The position numbers and the translations under genes are program-made. Below, piece by piece: positions 41,934 to 50,602 of a DNA stretch of 64,000 nt (the first letter of the stretch is position 1; every line of letters begins with the position of its first letter). The stretch covers positions 62,001 to 126,000 of the forward strand of contig NZ_POVU01000004.1 of the NCBI RefSeq assembly GCF_003261585.1. The letters run 5' to 3'. Below the pieces are notes generated by a model that saw only the letters and a list, made by a program, of their open reading frames with translations, was not told where the DNA came from and ran no database searches. The DNA comes from Acinetobacter sp. MB5 (GTDB lineage Bacteria > Pseudomonadota > Gammaproteobacteria > Pseudomonadales > Moraxellaceae).

Positions 41934-42269
41934 TTAATTCTTTTGCGCTGTTGAAGGAAGAGAAATCACGACAGTATCCGAAGGTGATGGTGAAAACATA
42001 CGGAGCTGTGTCACGGCACGTGTCCCAATTTGGGCTGTAGCGCCAAAGGTCTGCTGTTCAATCAACAAACGCCCCCAATCAGCATTTAAGTCATCCTCAC
42101 CTCGCAGCAAGCTACTCATCTGCCGATAATCATGTCGATATTCATACACTTCAAAGACGACCATCATTGCACTGATAAAAATCAGGCAAACCAATACCAA
42201 ATAGGTCAGCCCTTTTTTTAGCACAATCCGATTTTTGACTGGTTTTTCTTCAACAACCGCTGTATTCAT
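41934..42269 (-). CDS. ftsL: Cell division protein FtsL
   Basis: A 111-residue bitopic protein: short cytoplasmic tail, a helix at about residues 21-43, then a periplasmic coiled coil with the typical ADWGRLLIEQQTF segment. It forms a complex with FtsB and FtsQ that controls FtsWI. The sequence is poorly conserved in general, but size, position between rsmH and ftsI and topology agree. Confidence 0.92.
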   Translation of the reverse strand: MNTAVVEEKPVKNRIVLKKGLTYLVLVCLIFISAMMVVFEVYEYRHDYRQMSSLLRGEDDLNADWGRLLIEQQTFGATAQIGTRAVTQLRMFSPSPSDTVVISLPSTAQKN

Positions 42270-42282
42270 TGCACGCCTTTTA

Positions 42283-43197
42283 TTATTTGTCTAATCGTTC
42301 AGCTACACGTAACCACGCACTACGTGAGCGAGGATTACTCTTAACTTCTTGCTCACTGGCACGAACCCGTGCAATTTTTCTCAGGCGACGTGTATCGACC
42401 TGCTGTTGAGGCATTCCCCAACCACTATCTTCAGCCAAAGTGGATTCTTTTTGAATAAACTGCTTAATCAAACGGTCTTCCAAAGAATGAAAACTAATCA
42501 CGGCTAGACGACCCTGTGCTGATAACATCTCAACCGCTTGGGGGAGAAAGACTTCAATATCATCGAGTTCTTTATTAATGGCAATACGAATCGCCTGAAA
42601 AGTTCGGGTCGCAGGATGTTTATTTTTTTCCCATTTCGGATGGGCGACTTTCACCACTTCTGCGAGCTGCGCTGTTGTCGTCATGGTTCCCGCCTGTTTA
42701 ATTGCTCGTGCAATACGACGGCTATAACGTTCTTCGCCATACTGAAAAATAATGTTTGCTAGAGCTTCTTCTTCAATATTCACCAACCATTCACTGGCTG
42801 TTTGCCCTTGTGAATTGTCCATACGCATGTCTAAAGGGCCATCTTGCATAAAACTAAAACCACGTTCAGCCTGATCCAGTTGCGGGGAAGACACGCCTAA
42901 ATCGGCCATAATGCCATCGACTTGGGTAATCCCAAGCGCATTTAATTCCTGTTGCAGATCGGCAAAACTGGCATGAATAATTTTAAAACGTGGATCTTGT
43001 TGTTCTAATTCGGCAGCAACGGCGAGTGCCTGAGGGTCTTTATCAAACGCATACACTTTGCTATTGGCATCGAGTTTTGACAAGAGTAACCGACTATGCC
43101 CACCACGCCCAAAAGTGGCATCGACATAAATTCCTGTATGACGATCTGCTAACAACGCATCTATAGTTTCATGAAGTAATACAGAAATATGTGACAT
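42283..43197 (-). CDS. rsmH: 16S rRNA (cytosine-1402-N4)-methyltransferase
   Basis: RsmH (MraW) methylates N4 of C1402 in the decoding centre. MSHISVLLHETIDALL is the typical N-terminus, the SAM site is YVDATFGRGGHSRLLL and the family motif MADLGVSSPQLD follows. The frame is open 18 codons further, to 43251, where GGAA precedes the ATG. I chose 43197 because the residues before it do not match the family, although no ribosome site is seen there. With 304 residues it has normal length. It is the first gene of the cluster; no mraZ lies upstream. Confidence 0.93.
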   Translation of the reverse strand: MSHISVLLHETIDALLADRHTGIYVDATFGRGGHSRLLLSKLDANSKVYAFDKDPQALAVAAELEQQDPRFKIIHASFADLQQELNALGITQVDGIMADLGVSSPQLDQAERGFSFMQDGPLDMRMDNSQGQTASEWLVNIEEEALANIIFQYGEERYSRRIARAIKQAGTMTTTAQLAEVVKVAHPKWEKNKHPATRTFQAIRIAINKELDDIEVFLPQAVEMLSAQGRLAVISFHSLEDRLIKQFIQKESTLAEDSGWGMPQQQVDTRRLRKIARVRASEQEVKSNPRSRSAWLRVAERLDK

Positions 43198-43722
43198 ACA
43201 AACGGAAATCGCGAATGGAAAATGTAATTGCACATTATCTCCATGTTTCATTCAAGTTCCAAACGGCTTTTTGTACGGAAATATTATTTTGCGATAGTTA
43301 TTTCCGTTTTTTGTTAAAAAAACCAGCAAATCACTACTTAAAGCAGATGTCCGAAAGTAAGTGGCTTATAAGTTTGAATAAATTCCCTCAAAAACTCCAC
43401 ATATTAAAAACCAAATGGTGCTGTTTTTTATTCATCACAAAGATCAAAATTTTATCCTAGAATTAAATAAATTTTCATCCAATGTCTAAGACCCGAATTT
43501 TATCTTTGAATTCCTGTCTAATCATGATCGGTGATTTTATTGTGTTTAAGAAAATGAATCCAAAAGTATGATGATTTTAAGGCCCAACCTGAATGATCAT
43601 TTGCTAGCACGATTACAATGTAACTTGGATTTTCAGAATATATTCATCTTGACTACATAGTTCTTTGTTAAAAAACACTTATGACCTGTTCTTTACTTAT
43701 CGAAATACTTCATGTCATCGTT
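43198..43722. other. Gap upstream of the dcw cluster
   Basis: About 525 bases between rsmH and the next gene's promoter. The usual neighbour mraZ is absent and no trace of it is readable. The frame at 43191-43460 has no family character. A promoter for the cluster must lie here, but I could not pick one with confidence. Confidence 0.4.
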
Positions 43723-43751
43723 TTGTAAAATAAATACACTTTATTTTATAT
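43723..43751 (+). promoter_or_regulatory. Candidate promoter of the small secreted-protein gene
   Basis: TTGTAA (43723-43728) and TTATAT (43746-43751) are 17 bases apart, giving a leader of about 95 bases before 43853. A second possible -10, TATAGT, lies a little downstream. Confidence 0.5.
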
Positions 43752-43852
43752 GAATGTACGCTATAGTAGTCACTGGAAATACAGCCGCCGTACCGATGTA
43801 CATTTAGGCAATAACAAAAACAGTCGCTTTAATTTTTCTGGAGTTTTATTTT

Positions 43853-44173
43853 ATGACATATTTTCGTAGTGTAGTTTTTGGGTTGTGCCTTGGTTTAGGT
43901 GTGACAGGCAGCTATGCGAATGTCATCCAAAATAAAAATGATAAATTTTTGAGTAAAGCGGCCAGTACACTCAATAAAAATACCCATCACCCATCTTTAA
44001 TTGAAAAAGAACTGAGTCGACAAAAGCAAAACACCAAAGCCATTGACTCAGATCTAGATAGCATCAAGATTTTAAATGCCATTCATGTACAGCCAAGCCA
44101 AAGTTTTTTCGCTTATCAACATGAACGCTTCTCTCGACTTCTTCAAGCATTATTCCCAACACGCGACTCTTAA
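43853..44173 (+). CDS. Small exported protein of unknown function
   Basis: A 106-residue protein that I do not recognise. The first ~22 residues look like a Sec signal peptide (MTYFRSVVFGLCLGLGVTGS, then cleavage after YANV or SYA). The mature part is about 84 residues, hydrophilic, Lys/Asn/Gln/Ser-rich and free of Cys, with no membrane segment. The ribosome site TGGAG precedes the ATG. It has its own promoter and terminator, so it is a single-gene unit between rsmH and gltX. A periplasmic role is inferred only from the signal. Confidence 0.7.
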   Translation: MTYFRSVVFGLCLGLGVTGSYANVIQNKNDKFLSKAASTLNKNTHHPSLIEKELSRQKQNTKAIDSDLDSIKILNAIHVQPSQSFFAYQHERFSRLLQALFPTRDS

Positions 44174-44200
44174 TTCACAGCACAGATCAATTCGAATCTC

Positions 44201-44244
44201 GCCCTGTATTACGTTGGTTTTTTCACGTTTTACAGGGCTTTTTT
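44201..44244 (+). terminator. Terminator upstream of gltX
   Basis: GCCCTGTA and TACAGGGC form a perfect eight-base stem around 22 bases (which hold a further short ACGT pair), followed by a run of six T. A TATAAT box for gltX lies immediately downstream at 44248-44253, although no good -35 box is visible. Confidence 0.7.
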
Positions 44245-44285
44245 CGTTATAATAGCCCGCATTAGAGTTTAAAACTGAATCCATT

Positions 44286-45797
44286 ATGAAAGTCCGTACT
44301 CGTATTGCGCCATCTCCTACAGGCTTCCCTCATGTAGGTACAGCTTATATTGCATTGTTTAACTTGTGCTTTGCCAAACAACATGGCGGCGAGTTTATTT
44401 TACGTATTGAAGATACTGACCAGCTACGTTCAACCCCTGAATCAGAAAAAATGATTCTGGATTCATTACGCTGGTTAGGTATCGAATGGTCTGAAGGTCC
44501 AGATGTTGGTGGCCCACATGCACCTTACCGTCAGTCTGAGCGTATGCATATCTACAAACAATATGCTTTAGAGTTGGTGGAAAAAGGACACGCATTTTAC
44601 TGTTTTGCCAGCGCAGAAGAATTGGATCAAATGCGTGCAGAACAGCAAGCACGCGGTGAATCTCCAAAATACGATGGTCGCGGTCTCAAACTTTCACAAG
44701 AAGAAGTTCAGCGTCGCCTTGAAGCAGGTGAACCGCATGTAATTCGTATGAAAGTGCCCGAAGAAGGCATTTGTAAGGTCAATGATTTACTGCGTGGTGA
44801 GGTGGATATTCCTTGGGCACAAGTGGATATGCAAATTTTGCTCAAAACTGACGGCTTGCCAACCTACCACTTGGCAAACGTAGTCGATGACCATCTCATG
44901 CAAATTACCCATGTCTTCCGTGGCGAAGAATGGTTACCTTCTGCACCGAAACACCAGTTGCTTTACCAATATTTCGGTTGGGACATGCCACAGCTATGCC
45001 ACATGCCGTTATTGCGTAACCCAGATAAATCAAAACTGTCTAAACGTAAAAACCCGACTTCAATCAACTACTACCGTGACATCGGTGTATTGCCAGAAGC
45101 CTTGTTGAACTACTTGGGTCGCATGGGCTGGTCAATGCCTGACGAACGTGAAGTCTTTACCTTACAGGACATGATGGACAATTTTGACATTCACCGTGTG
45201 TCTTTGGGTGGTCCAGTGTTTGATGTAGACAAACTCAACTGGCTAAATGGTCAGTGGATTAAAGGTTTAAGCCCGATTCAACTGCTTGAGCGCATTTTGA
45301 CTTGGCAAAATGACAGCAAAAAACTGGAAGATATTGCAGCAGCGATTCAGCCACGGATCAACTTGTTGTCAGAAGCTGTAAACTGGTCAGCGTTCTACTT
45401 TAACCACATGCCAAACATCACCGCTGAAATGTTTGAAAGCAAAAAACTCAGCCAAGAACAAGTTCGTCAAAGCTTACAGTTTGCCATCTGGCGTCTGGAA
45501 AAAATCTTCACATGGAACAATGACACGGTCAGTCAAATCCTGATGGACTTGGCCAACCAAATGGGCATTAAACTGCGTGACTTTATGCCAGCATTCTTTA
45601 TTGCGATTGCAGGTTCGACCAGTTCTACCCCTGTCATGCAAGCCATGGTCACCATCGGCCCAGACTTAACCTATGCTCGCCTGCGTCGTGCCCTTGAAAT
45701 CGTGGGTGGCCCAAGTAAAAAAGAGCTTAAAGTTTGGGAAAAACTCAATGAAAGCATTCAATTGCCGAAAAATGAAGCAACCGAAGCGACTGAGTAA
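44286..45797 (+). CDS. gltX: Glutamyl-tRNA synthetase
   Basis: This class I synthetase charges tRNA-Glu. The HIGH-like motif is [13 protein letters not shown] near residues 8-20 and the KMSKS-like motif is [11 protein letters not shown] near 250. The 503 residues match discriminating bacterial GluRS of a single domain set. The C-terminal anticodon-binding helical domain follows, ending in an acidic tail. A tRNA-Glu gene lies 156 bases downstream, with tRNA-Ala between. Confidence 0.97.
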   Translation: MKVRTRIAPSPTGFPHVGTAYIALFNLCFAKQHGGEFILRIEDTDQLRSTPESEKMILDSLRWLGIEWSEGPDVGGPHAPYRQSERMHIYKQYALELVEKGHAFYCFASAEELDQMRAEQQARGESPKYDGRGLKLSQEEVQRRLEAGEPHVIRMKVPEEGICKVNDLLRGEVDIPWAQVDMQILLKTDGLPTYHLANVVDDHLMQITHVFRGEEWLPSAPKHQLLYQYFGWDMPQLCHMPLLRNPDKSKLSKRKNPTSINYYRDIGVLPEALLNYLGRMGWSMPDEREVFTLQDMMDNFDIHRVSLGGPVFDVDKLNWLNGQWIKGLSPIQLLERILTWQNDSKKLEDIAAAIQPRINLLSEAVNWSAFYFNHMPNITAEMFESKKLSQEQVRQSLQFAIWRLEKIFTWNNDTVSQILMDLANQMGIKLRDFMPAFFIAIAGSTSSTPVMQAMVTIGPDLTYARLRRALEIVGGPSKKELKVWEKLNESIQLPKNEATEATE

Positions 45798-45851
45798 TAT
45801 TTTTGCTTGACGTGTGAGTGGAATGCCCCTAATATTGCGCTCACACAGACT

Positions 45852-45927
45852 GGGGTCATAGCTCAGTTGGTAGAGCGCTACAATGGCATTGTAGAGGTCA
45901 GCGGTTCGATCCCGCTTGGCTCCACCA
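45852..45927 (+). tRNA. tRNA-Ala (GGC)
   Basis: A 76-base cloverleaf with encoded CCA. The anticodon loop ATGGCAT reads GGC for alanine. The acceptor stem has the G3-U70 wobble pair that identifies alanine tRNAs. It lies 55 bases after gltX and 25 before tRNA-Glu. Confidence 0.97.
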
Positions 45928-45952
45928 AACCTCATAAGTGTTGCCTCAATAA

Positions 45953-46028
45953 GTCCCTATCGTCTAGAGGCCTAGGACATCGCCCTTTCACGGCGGTAAC
46001 CGGGGTTCGAATCCCCGTAGGGACGCCA
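45953..46028 (+). tRNA. tRNA-Glu (TTC)
   Basis: A 76-base tRNA starting GTCCCTATCGTCTAGAGGCC with a TTC anticodon in the loop and an encoded GCCA end. It is the substrate of the gltX product encoded just upstream. Confidence 0.97.
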
Positions 46029-46034
46029 GATTCT

Positions 46035-46066
46035 AAAAAACCACTGACCTGATCAGTGGTTTTTTT
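46035..46066 (+). terminator. Terminator after the gltX-tRNA unit
   Basis: Stem AAAAAACCACTGA / TCAGTGGTTTTTT around a five-base loop with a long T-run, seven bases after tRNA-Glu. Confidence 0.9.
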
Positions 46067-46132
46067 TCGACTCAACTTTTTGCTTTGTCATGAAGTTCGC
46101 TAAAATAACCATAAATTGATTTGGGAGTGTTT

Positions 46133-46471
46133 ATGCAATACCGTTGCCCACAATGCCAAAGCGCTAAAATTATGCCTGTTGCTCAAGGCGCGAATGCCGT
46201 CCGTCCAGAAATTCCAAAAAGTCTGGTGGTGTTGGTATTTTCTATTTTCTTGTTATTACTTCTTGTAGTTGCATGTATGGTAATGTGGATTTTTGCCAAA
46301 GGTGCAAGCCCGATTCTGCAAATCGCCACAGGTGTGGTGTTTGTCGTGACTGTAGGTTCAGGCTTACTATTTTGGCGTCAGTTACCGAACTTCAAAGTGT
46401 CGATGCAAGGTTTCTTGCAGTCACAAAAAGCATGGAAATGCCGTGACTGCAATCATGAATGGCATTTATAG
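46133..46471 (+). CDS. Small zinc-ribbon membrane protein
   Basis: A 112-residue protein of unknown function. A CPQC motif near residue 5 and CRDC near the C-terminus form two halves of a zinc ribbon. Two membrane helices lie between them (about 30-57 and 62-82). GGGAG lies five bases before the ATG at 46133, which is why I prefer it to an upstream in-frame start at 46121. It has no partner gene. Confidence 0.65.
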   Translation: MQYRCPQCQSAKIMPVAQGANAVRPEIPKSLVVLVFSIFLLLLLVVACMVMWIFAKGASPILQIATGVVFVVTVGSGLLFWRQLPNFKVSMQGFLQSQKAWKCRDCNHEWHL

Positions 46472-46475
46472 AACC

Positions 46476-47387
46476 TTAATGCTGATGCAAATGTTCATGA
46501 GAATGGCAGGGATTTTCTTCAATCTGTAAAGTCACCTGCCGAATGCCATAACGATGTGTCAGCATTTCGGTAGCTTCATCATACAAATGATTACGCTCGG
46601 CCTGCGGGGCATATAAATGTACCGCAAGGTGAATATTCTTCGAGCTGATTGCCCAAACTTTTAACTGATGAATACTTTCCACCCCCTCCAGTGAGAGCAA
46701 GTCTTGGCGTAGTGCCTCAATATCAATTTCATCAGGCACACCTTCCAGCAAAATATTGATACTTTGTTTGAGCAAGAGCCAAGAACGCGGCAACACCCAC
46801 ATACCAATCAGCACTGCAATCAACGTATCCACCCAAACCCACTGGGTCAAATCAATCACCACTGCACCAACAATCACCCCAACCGACCCCAAAGCATCAC
46901 TCAACACTTCCAGATACGCCCCTTTCACATTCAGGCTATCTTCTGCACCCGACATCAAGATTTTCATGGCAATCAGGTTAACGATCAGTCCCAAGACCGC
47001 AACAATCAACATCCCCTGACTTTGAATTTCGGGTGGGTGACTAAAGCGAATATAAGCTTCATATAAAATGTAGAGTGCCACAATGAACAGCATCAGTGCG
47101 TTAAACAGTGCTGCTAAAATTTCAAAGCGTTGATAGCCAAACGTCCGTTTATCATCGGCAGGCAGTTTGCCAATCTTGATCGCAATCAATGCGATTGCCA
47201 AAGCAGCAGCATCGGTAAACATGTGCGCTGCATCTGACAGCAATGCCAAACTTTGAGTCAAAAACCCCGCAATAATCTCAACGACTAAAAAGCTGCTGGT
47301 CAAACCCAATGCCAGCCATAGTTTTTTTGAATTATTTTCGGTCACAACAGCATGATGATGCTCATGACCATGATGGTGTCCACTCAT
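46476..47387 (-). CDS. czcD: Cation diffusion facilitator (CzcD-like)
   Basis: This inner-membrane Zn/Cd/Co exporter exchanges metal ions for protons. The 303 residues begin and end with His-rich tracts (HHHGHEHHH and CHSHEHLHQH) likely to bind metal. Six helices follow, with the metal-site motif SLALLSDAAHMFTDAAAL in helix two and the matching SDALGSVG in helix five. The C-terminal cytoplasmic domain is of the usual kind. It is the last gene of a czc cluster. An 83-base gap to czcA holds a large hairpin. Confidence 0.93.
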   Translation of the reverse strand: MSGHHHGHEHHHAVVTENNSKKLWLALGLTSSFLVVEIIAGFLTQSLALLSDAAHMFTDAAALAIALIAIKIGKLPADDKRTFGYQRFEILAALFNALMLFIVALYILYEAYIRFSHPPEIQSQGMLIVAVLGLIVNLIAMKILMSGAEDSLNVKGAYLEVLSDALGSVGVIVGAVVIDLTQWVWVDTLIAVLIGMWVLPRSWLLLKQSINILLEGVPDEIDIEALRQDLLSLEGVESIHQLKVWAISSKNIHLAVHLYAPQAERNHLYDEATEMLTHRYGIRQVTLQIEENPCHSHEHLHQH

Positions 47388-47420
47388 ACAGGAACTCCTG
47401 TTTTTATGGTAATCACAACC

Positions 47421-47453
47421 ACGTTAGACAAAATGCTGAACTTTGTCCAACGT
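47421..47453 (-). other. Hairpin between czcA and czcD
   Basis: The arms ACGTTAGACAAA and TTTGTCCAACGT match at 11 of 12 positions around a nine-base loop. There is no adjoining T-run. It is an intercistronic stem that could stabilise or attenuate the czcA-czcD message. Confidence 0.5.
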
Positions 47454-47470
47454 GATTATTTTAAAAAGAC

Positions 47471-50400
47471 TTAGCTGAATTTCTCATTCAGCCAACGGTA
47501 AATCACAGGCAATAACAGCAAAGTCAGCACCGTTGAAGATAGAATCCCACCAATCACCACAGTCGCCAGAGGTCGTTGCACTTCTGCACCCGTGCCTGTC
47601 GCAAGCGCCATCGGAATAAAACCTAAAGATGCGACACAGGCGGTCATCAACACAGGTCTTAAACGCAAAATAGCACCCTGCCATGTGGCACGGTGCACCG
47701 CATAGTTTTCACGCAATTCCTTGATAAAACTCAGCATCACCAAACCATTAAGGACTGCAACACCTGAAAGTGCAATAAATCCAATGCCTGCTGACATTGA
47801 CAAGGGAATATCACGCAGCCAAAGCGCAACTACACCACCCGACAAGGCAAATGGCACACCGCTAAACACCAACAGGCTATCCTTAACATTAGAAAAAACC
47901 GCCATGAGCAAGGCAAAAATCATCAGCAAAGCCAAAGGAATGACGATCTGCATACGGGCTTTTGCCGAAGCCAGATTTTCAAACTGCCCACCAAAACCGA
48001 GCCAGTAACCTGTCGGTAATGGCTGTTGCTGTAAGGTTTGCTGCATCTCTGCCACAAATGAACCCAAATCACGATCCTGCACATTGGCAGTCACCACCAC
48101 ACGGCGTTTTCCCTGTTCGCGGCTGACCTGACTCAAACCCAAGACCTGCTCAACTTTGGCAATATCTTGGAGTTGAATCAACCCACCATTCGGCAACTGA
48201 ATCGGTAGTTGAGCCAATTGCTGAGCGTTACGTGATTCCTCAGGCAAGCGTACCACGAAATCAAAACGTCGATCGCCTTGTAAAATCTGCCCGACATTTT
48301 GCCCACCGACACTGCTCGCGACCAAGTCCTGAACTGATTTAACCGACAAGCCATATTGCGCAGCCAATGCAGAATCAATCGCGACATTCAGCACAGGCAG
48401 CCCTGATGTTTGCTCCACTTTGACTTCACTTGCCCCTGAAATTCCTCGCAGTTTTTGGGCAATTTTTTCAGCTTCCTGATTCAGTACAGTCATGTCATCA
48501 CCAAAGATTTTTACACCGACATCACTGCGAATGCCTGAAATCAGCTCATTAAAACGCAGTTCAATCGGTTGAGAAAATTCGCTGTTATTGCCCGCTAAAG
48601 TGCTGACAAATTTCAGCATGCGCTCACGGAGTTGATCGATGCTTTCATTTGGATTTGACCACTGTTCATGCGGTTTGAGTAAGATCACCCCATCCGAAAT
48701 ATTGGGTGGCATGACATCAGTTGCGACTTCAGCCGTGCCTGTACGAGCAAAGATGGCTTTAATTTCAGGGAATTTTTGCAAGAGCTGCTGCTCGGCTTGT
48801 TCTTGCATTTTCAATGACTGTTCAATGCCTGTGCTCGGTGCACGCATCAACTGCACTGCAAAGTCGCCCTCACTCAAGGTCGGTGCAAACTCACTGCCGA
48901 CTCGAGTCGCGAGTACCCCTGTCAGTACCAATAAACTGAGTGCTGCGGTTAACACGACGATTCGATATTGATAAGCACGATCTAAAATATGGGCATAGCC
49001 TTGTTGTAAGTTCAGCATCCAGCGGCTTGGTTTTTCCTGCACTTTACCCGTCACCCATAACGCCACTGCCGCAGGTACAAAGGTCACCGACAAAATCATC
49101 GCCCCGACCAAGGCAATCACCACGGTAAATGCCATCGGGTGGAACATTTTCGCTTCCACGCCTGATAAGGCAAAAATCGGCAAATACACCACCATAATAA
49201 TGGCTTGCCCAAAAATCAGCGGACGGCGCGCTTGTTTCGCCGCTAAAAACACTTCACGAAATCGCTCGCTACGGGTTAACAATCTGCCTGTTCGGTGCTG
49301 AGCCTCTGCCAAACGCCGAATACAGTTTTCTACGATCACGACTGCGCCATCGATAATGATGCCGAAGTCCAGTGCACCCAGACTCATCAGGTTGGCACTG
49401 ATCTGTTGCTTTGCCATGCCTGTCAGGGTAAACAGCATCGCCAGTGGAATAATACAGGCGGTAATCAGCGCAGCCCTGAAATTTCCCAAGAAAGTAAACA
49501 GAATCACGATGACCAGCACTGCACCTTCAATCAGGTTTTTCGCCACGGTTTTGATGGCTTTATCCACCAGTGAAGTACGGTCATACACGGTTTCAATCAC
49601 CACACCTTTGGGCAGGCTGTTTTGAATCTGCTGCATTTTGGCATGTACCGCTTGGGCAACAGTACGGCTATTTTCCCCCATCATCATCATGGCGATACCC
49701 AGCACGGTTTCCTGACCATTGTAAGTTGCACCGCCTGTACGCAAATCATGCCCGATGGAAACTCGTGCGACATCTGCTACCCGAATCGGTAGACCATTTT
49801 TGTTGGCAACACTAATATTTTCAATATCCTGTAGTGAATTCAGTACGCCTGGGACACGCACCGTGAGCTGCTGTCCATTGTCCTCAATAAATCCTGCACC
49901 ACGGTTTTCATTGTTATCACGCAGTGCATTGTGCACATCACTCAGTGGAATTTTCAGTTGTTGTAGGCGTTTTAAATCAGGGGCAACCACATAGGTTTTG
50001 TTATAACCGCCAATACTGTTAATTTCCGCCACACCTTGCACCCGCTGCAACTGCGGACGCACAATCCAGTCCTGAATCTCGCGTAAATCCATTGCAGTAT
50101 AAGCTTGCCCATCAGGCTTTTTGGCGTTCGGCTCAGCCTTAATCACCCACTGGTAAATCTCGCCCAAACCTGTTGAGATCGGTGAAAGTTGCGGTTCAAT
50201 TCCTTCGGGTAACTCAGCTTTGGCTTGTTGAAGTTGCTGGCTAATCAGTTGCCGTGCCCAGTAAATATCCGTGCCATCTTCAAAAATAATCGTGACTTGC
50301 GACAACCCATAACGGGAAATGGAACGGGTCTGCTGCAAATGCGCCATGCCCGCCATCGCAGTTTCAATCGGATAGGTAATCCGCTGCTCGACTTCTAGCG

Positions 50401-50602
50401 CAGTGAATCCATTGGCTTGCGAGTTAATCTGCACCTGCACATTGGTAATGTCAGGCACGGCATCAATCGAGAGTTTCTGATAGCTATATACACCGACTGC
50501 AATCCAAGCACAGGTAAACAGCATCACCCACAGGGCATTTTGAATAGCAAACTGAATGATTCGGTCAAACCAGCTTTCAGGCTGTGGCAGTTTAGTGTCC
50601 AT
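47471..50602 (-). CDS. czcA: Heavy-metal RND efflux pump (CzcA-type)
   Basis: CzcA is the proton-driven inner-membrane pump of the CzcCBA export system for Zn, Cd and Co. It has 1043 residues and 12 membrane helices. The signature segment LGALDFGIIIDGAVVIVEN (helix four) contains the acidic proton-relay residues of metal-type (HME) pumps. The two large periplasmic domains are present. The start overlaps the czcB 3' end by 11 bases. Confidence 0.95.
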   Translation of the reverse strand: MDTKLPQPESWFDRIIQFAIQNALWVMLFTCAWIAVGVYSYQKLSIDAVPDITNVQVQINSQANGFTALEVEQRITYPIETAMAGMAHLQQTRSISRYGLSQVTIIFEDGTDIYWARQLISQQLQQAKAELPEGIEPQLSPISTGLGEIYQWVIKAEPNAKKPDGQAYTAMDLREIQDWIVRPQLQRVQGVAEINSIGGYNKTYVVAPDLKRLQQLKIPLSDVHNALRDNNENRGAGFIEDNGQQLTVRVPGVLNSLQDIENISVANKNGLPIRVADVARVSIGHDLRTGGATYNGQETVLGIAMMMMGENSRTVAQAVHAKMQQIQNSLPKGVVIETVYDRTSLVDKAIKTVAKNLIEGAVLVIVILFTFLGNFRAALITACIIPLAMLFTLTGMAKQQISANLMSLGALDFGIIIDGAVVIVENCIRRLAEAQHRTGRLLTRSERFREVFLAAKQARRPLIFGQAIIMVVYLPIFALSGVEAKMFHPMAFTVVIALVGAMILSVTFVPAAVALWVTGKVQEKPSRWMLNLQQGYAHILDRAYQYRIVVLTAALSLLVLTGVLATRVGSEFAPTLSEGDFAVQLMRAPSTGIEQSLKMQEQAEQQLLQKFPEIKAIFARTGTAEVATDVMPPNISDGVILLKPHEQWSNPNESIDQLRERMLKFVSTLAGNNSEFSQPIELRFNELISGIRSDVGVKIFGDDMTVLNQEAEKIAQKLRGISGASEVKVEQTSGLPVLNVAIDSALAAQYGLSVKSVQDLVASSVGGQNVGQILQGDRRFDFVVRLPEESRNAQQLAQLPIQLPNGGLIQLQDIAKVEQVLGLSQVSREQGKRRVVVTANVQDRDLGSFVAEMQQTLQQQPLPTGYWLGFGGQFENLASAKARMQIVIPLALLMIFALLMAVFSNVKDSLLVFSGVPFALSGGVVALWLRDIPLSMSAGIGFIALSGVAVLNGLVMLSFIKELRENYAVHRATWQGAILRLRPVLMTACVASLGFIPMALATGTGAEVQRPLATVVIGGILSSTVLTLLLLPVIYRWLNEKFS

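Noticed and set aside
43191..43460. Plus-strand frame upstream of rsmH as a possible mraZ
   Set aside because: Direction is opposite to the cluster and no MraZ motif is visible.
45666..45935. Minus-strand frame of 89 codons starting with RFGGAKRDRTADLYN
   Set aside because: It is the reverse translation of tRNA-Ala and the gltX end, a well-known spurious protein pattern.
45807..46052. Plus-strand frame of 81 codons over both tRNA genes
   Set aside because: Its sequence (for example AQLVERYNGIVEV and GVRIPVGTP) is simply translated tRNA-Ala and tRNA-Glu.
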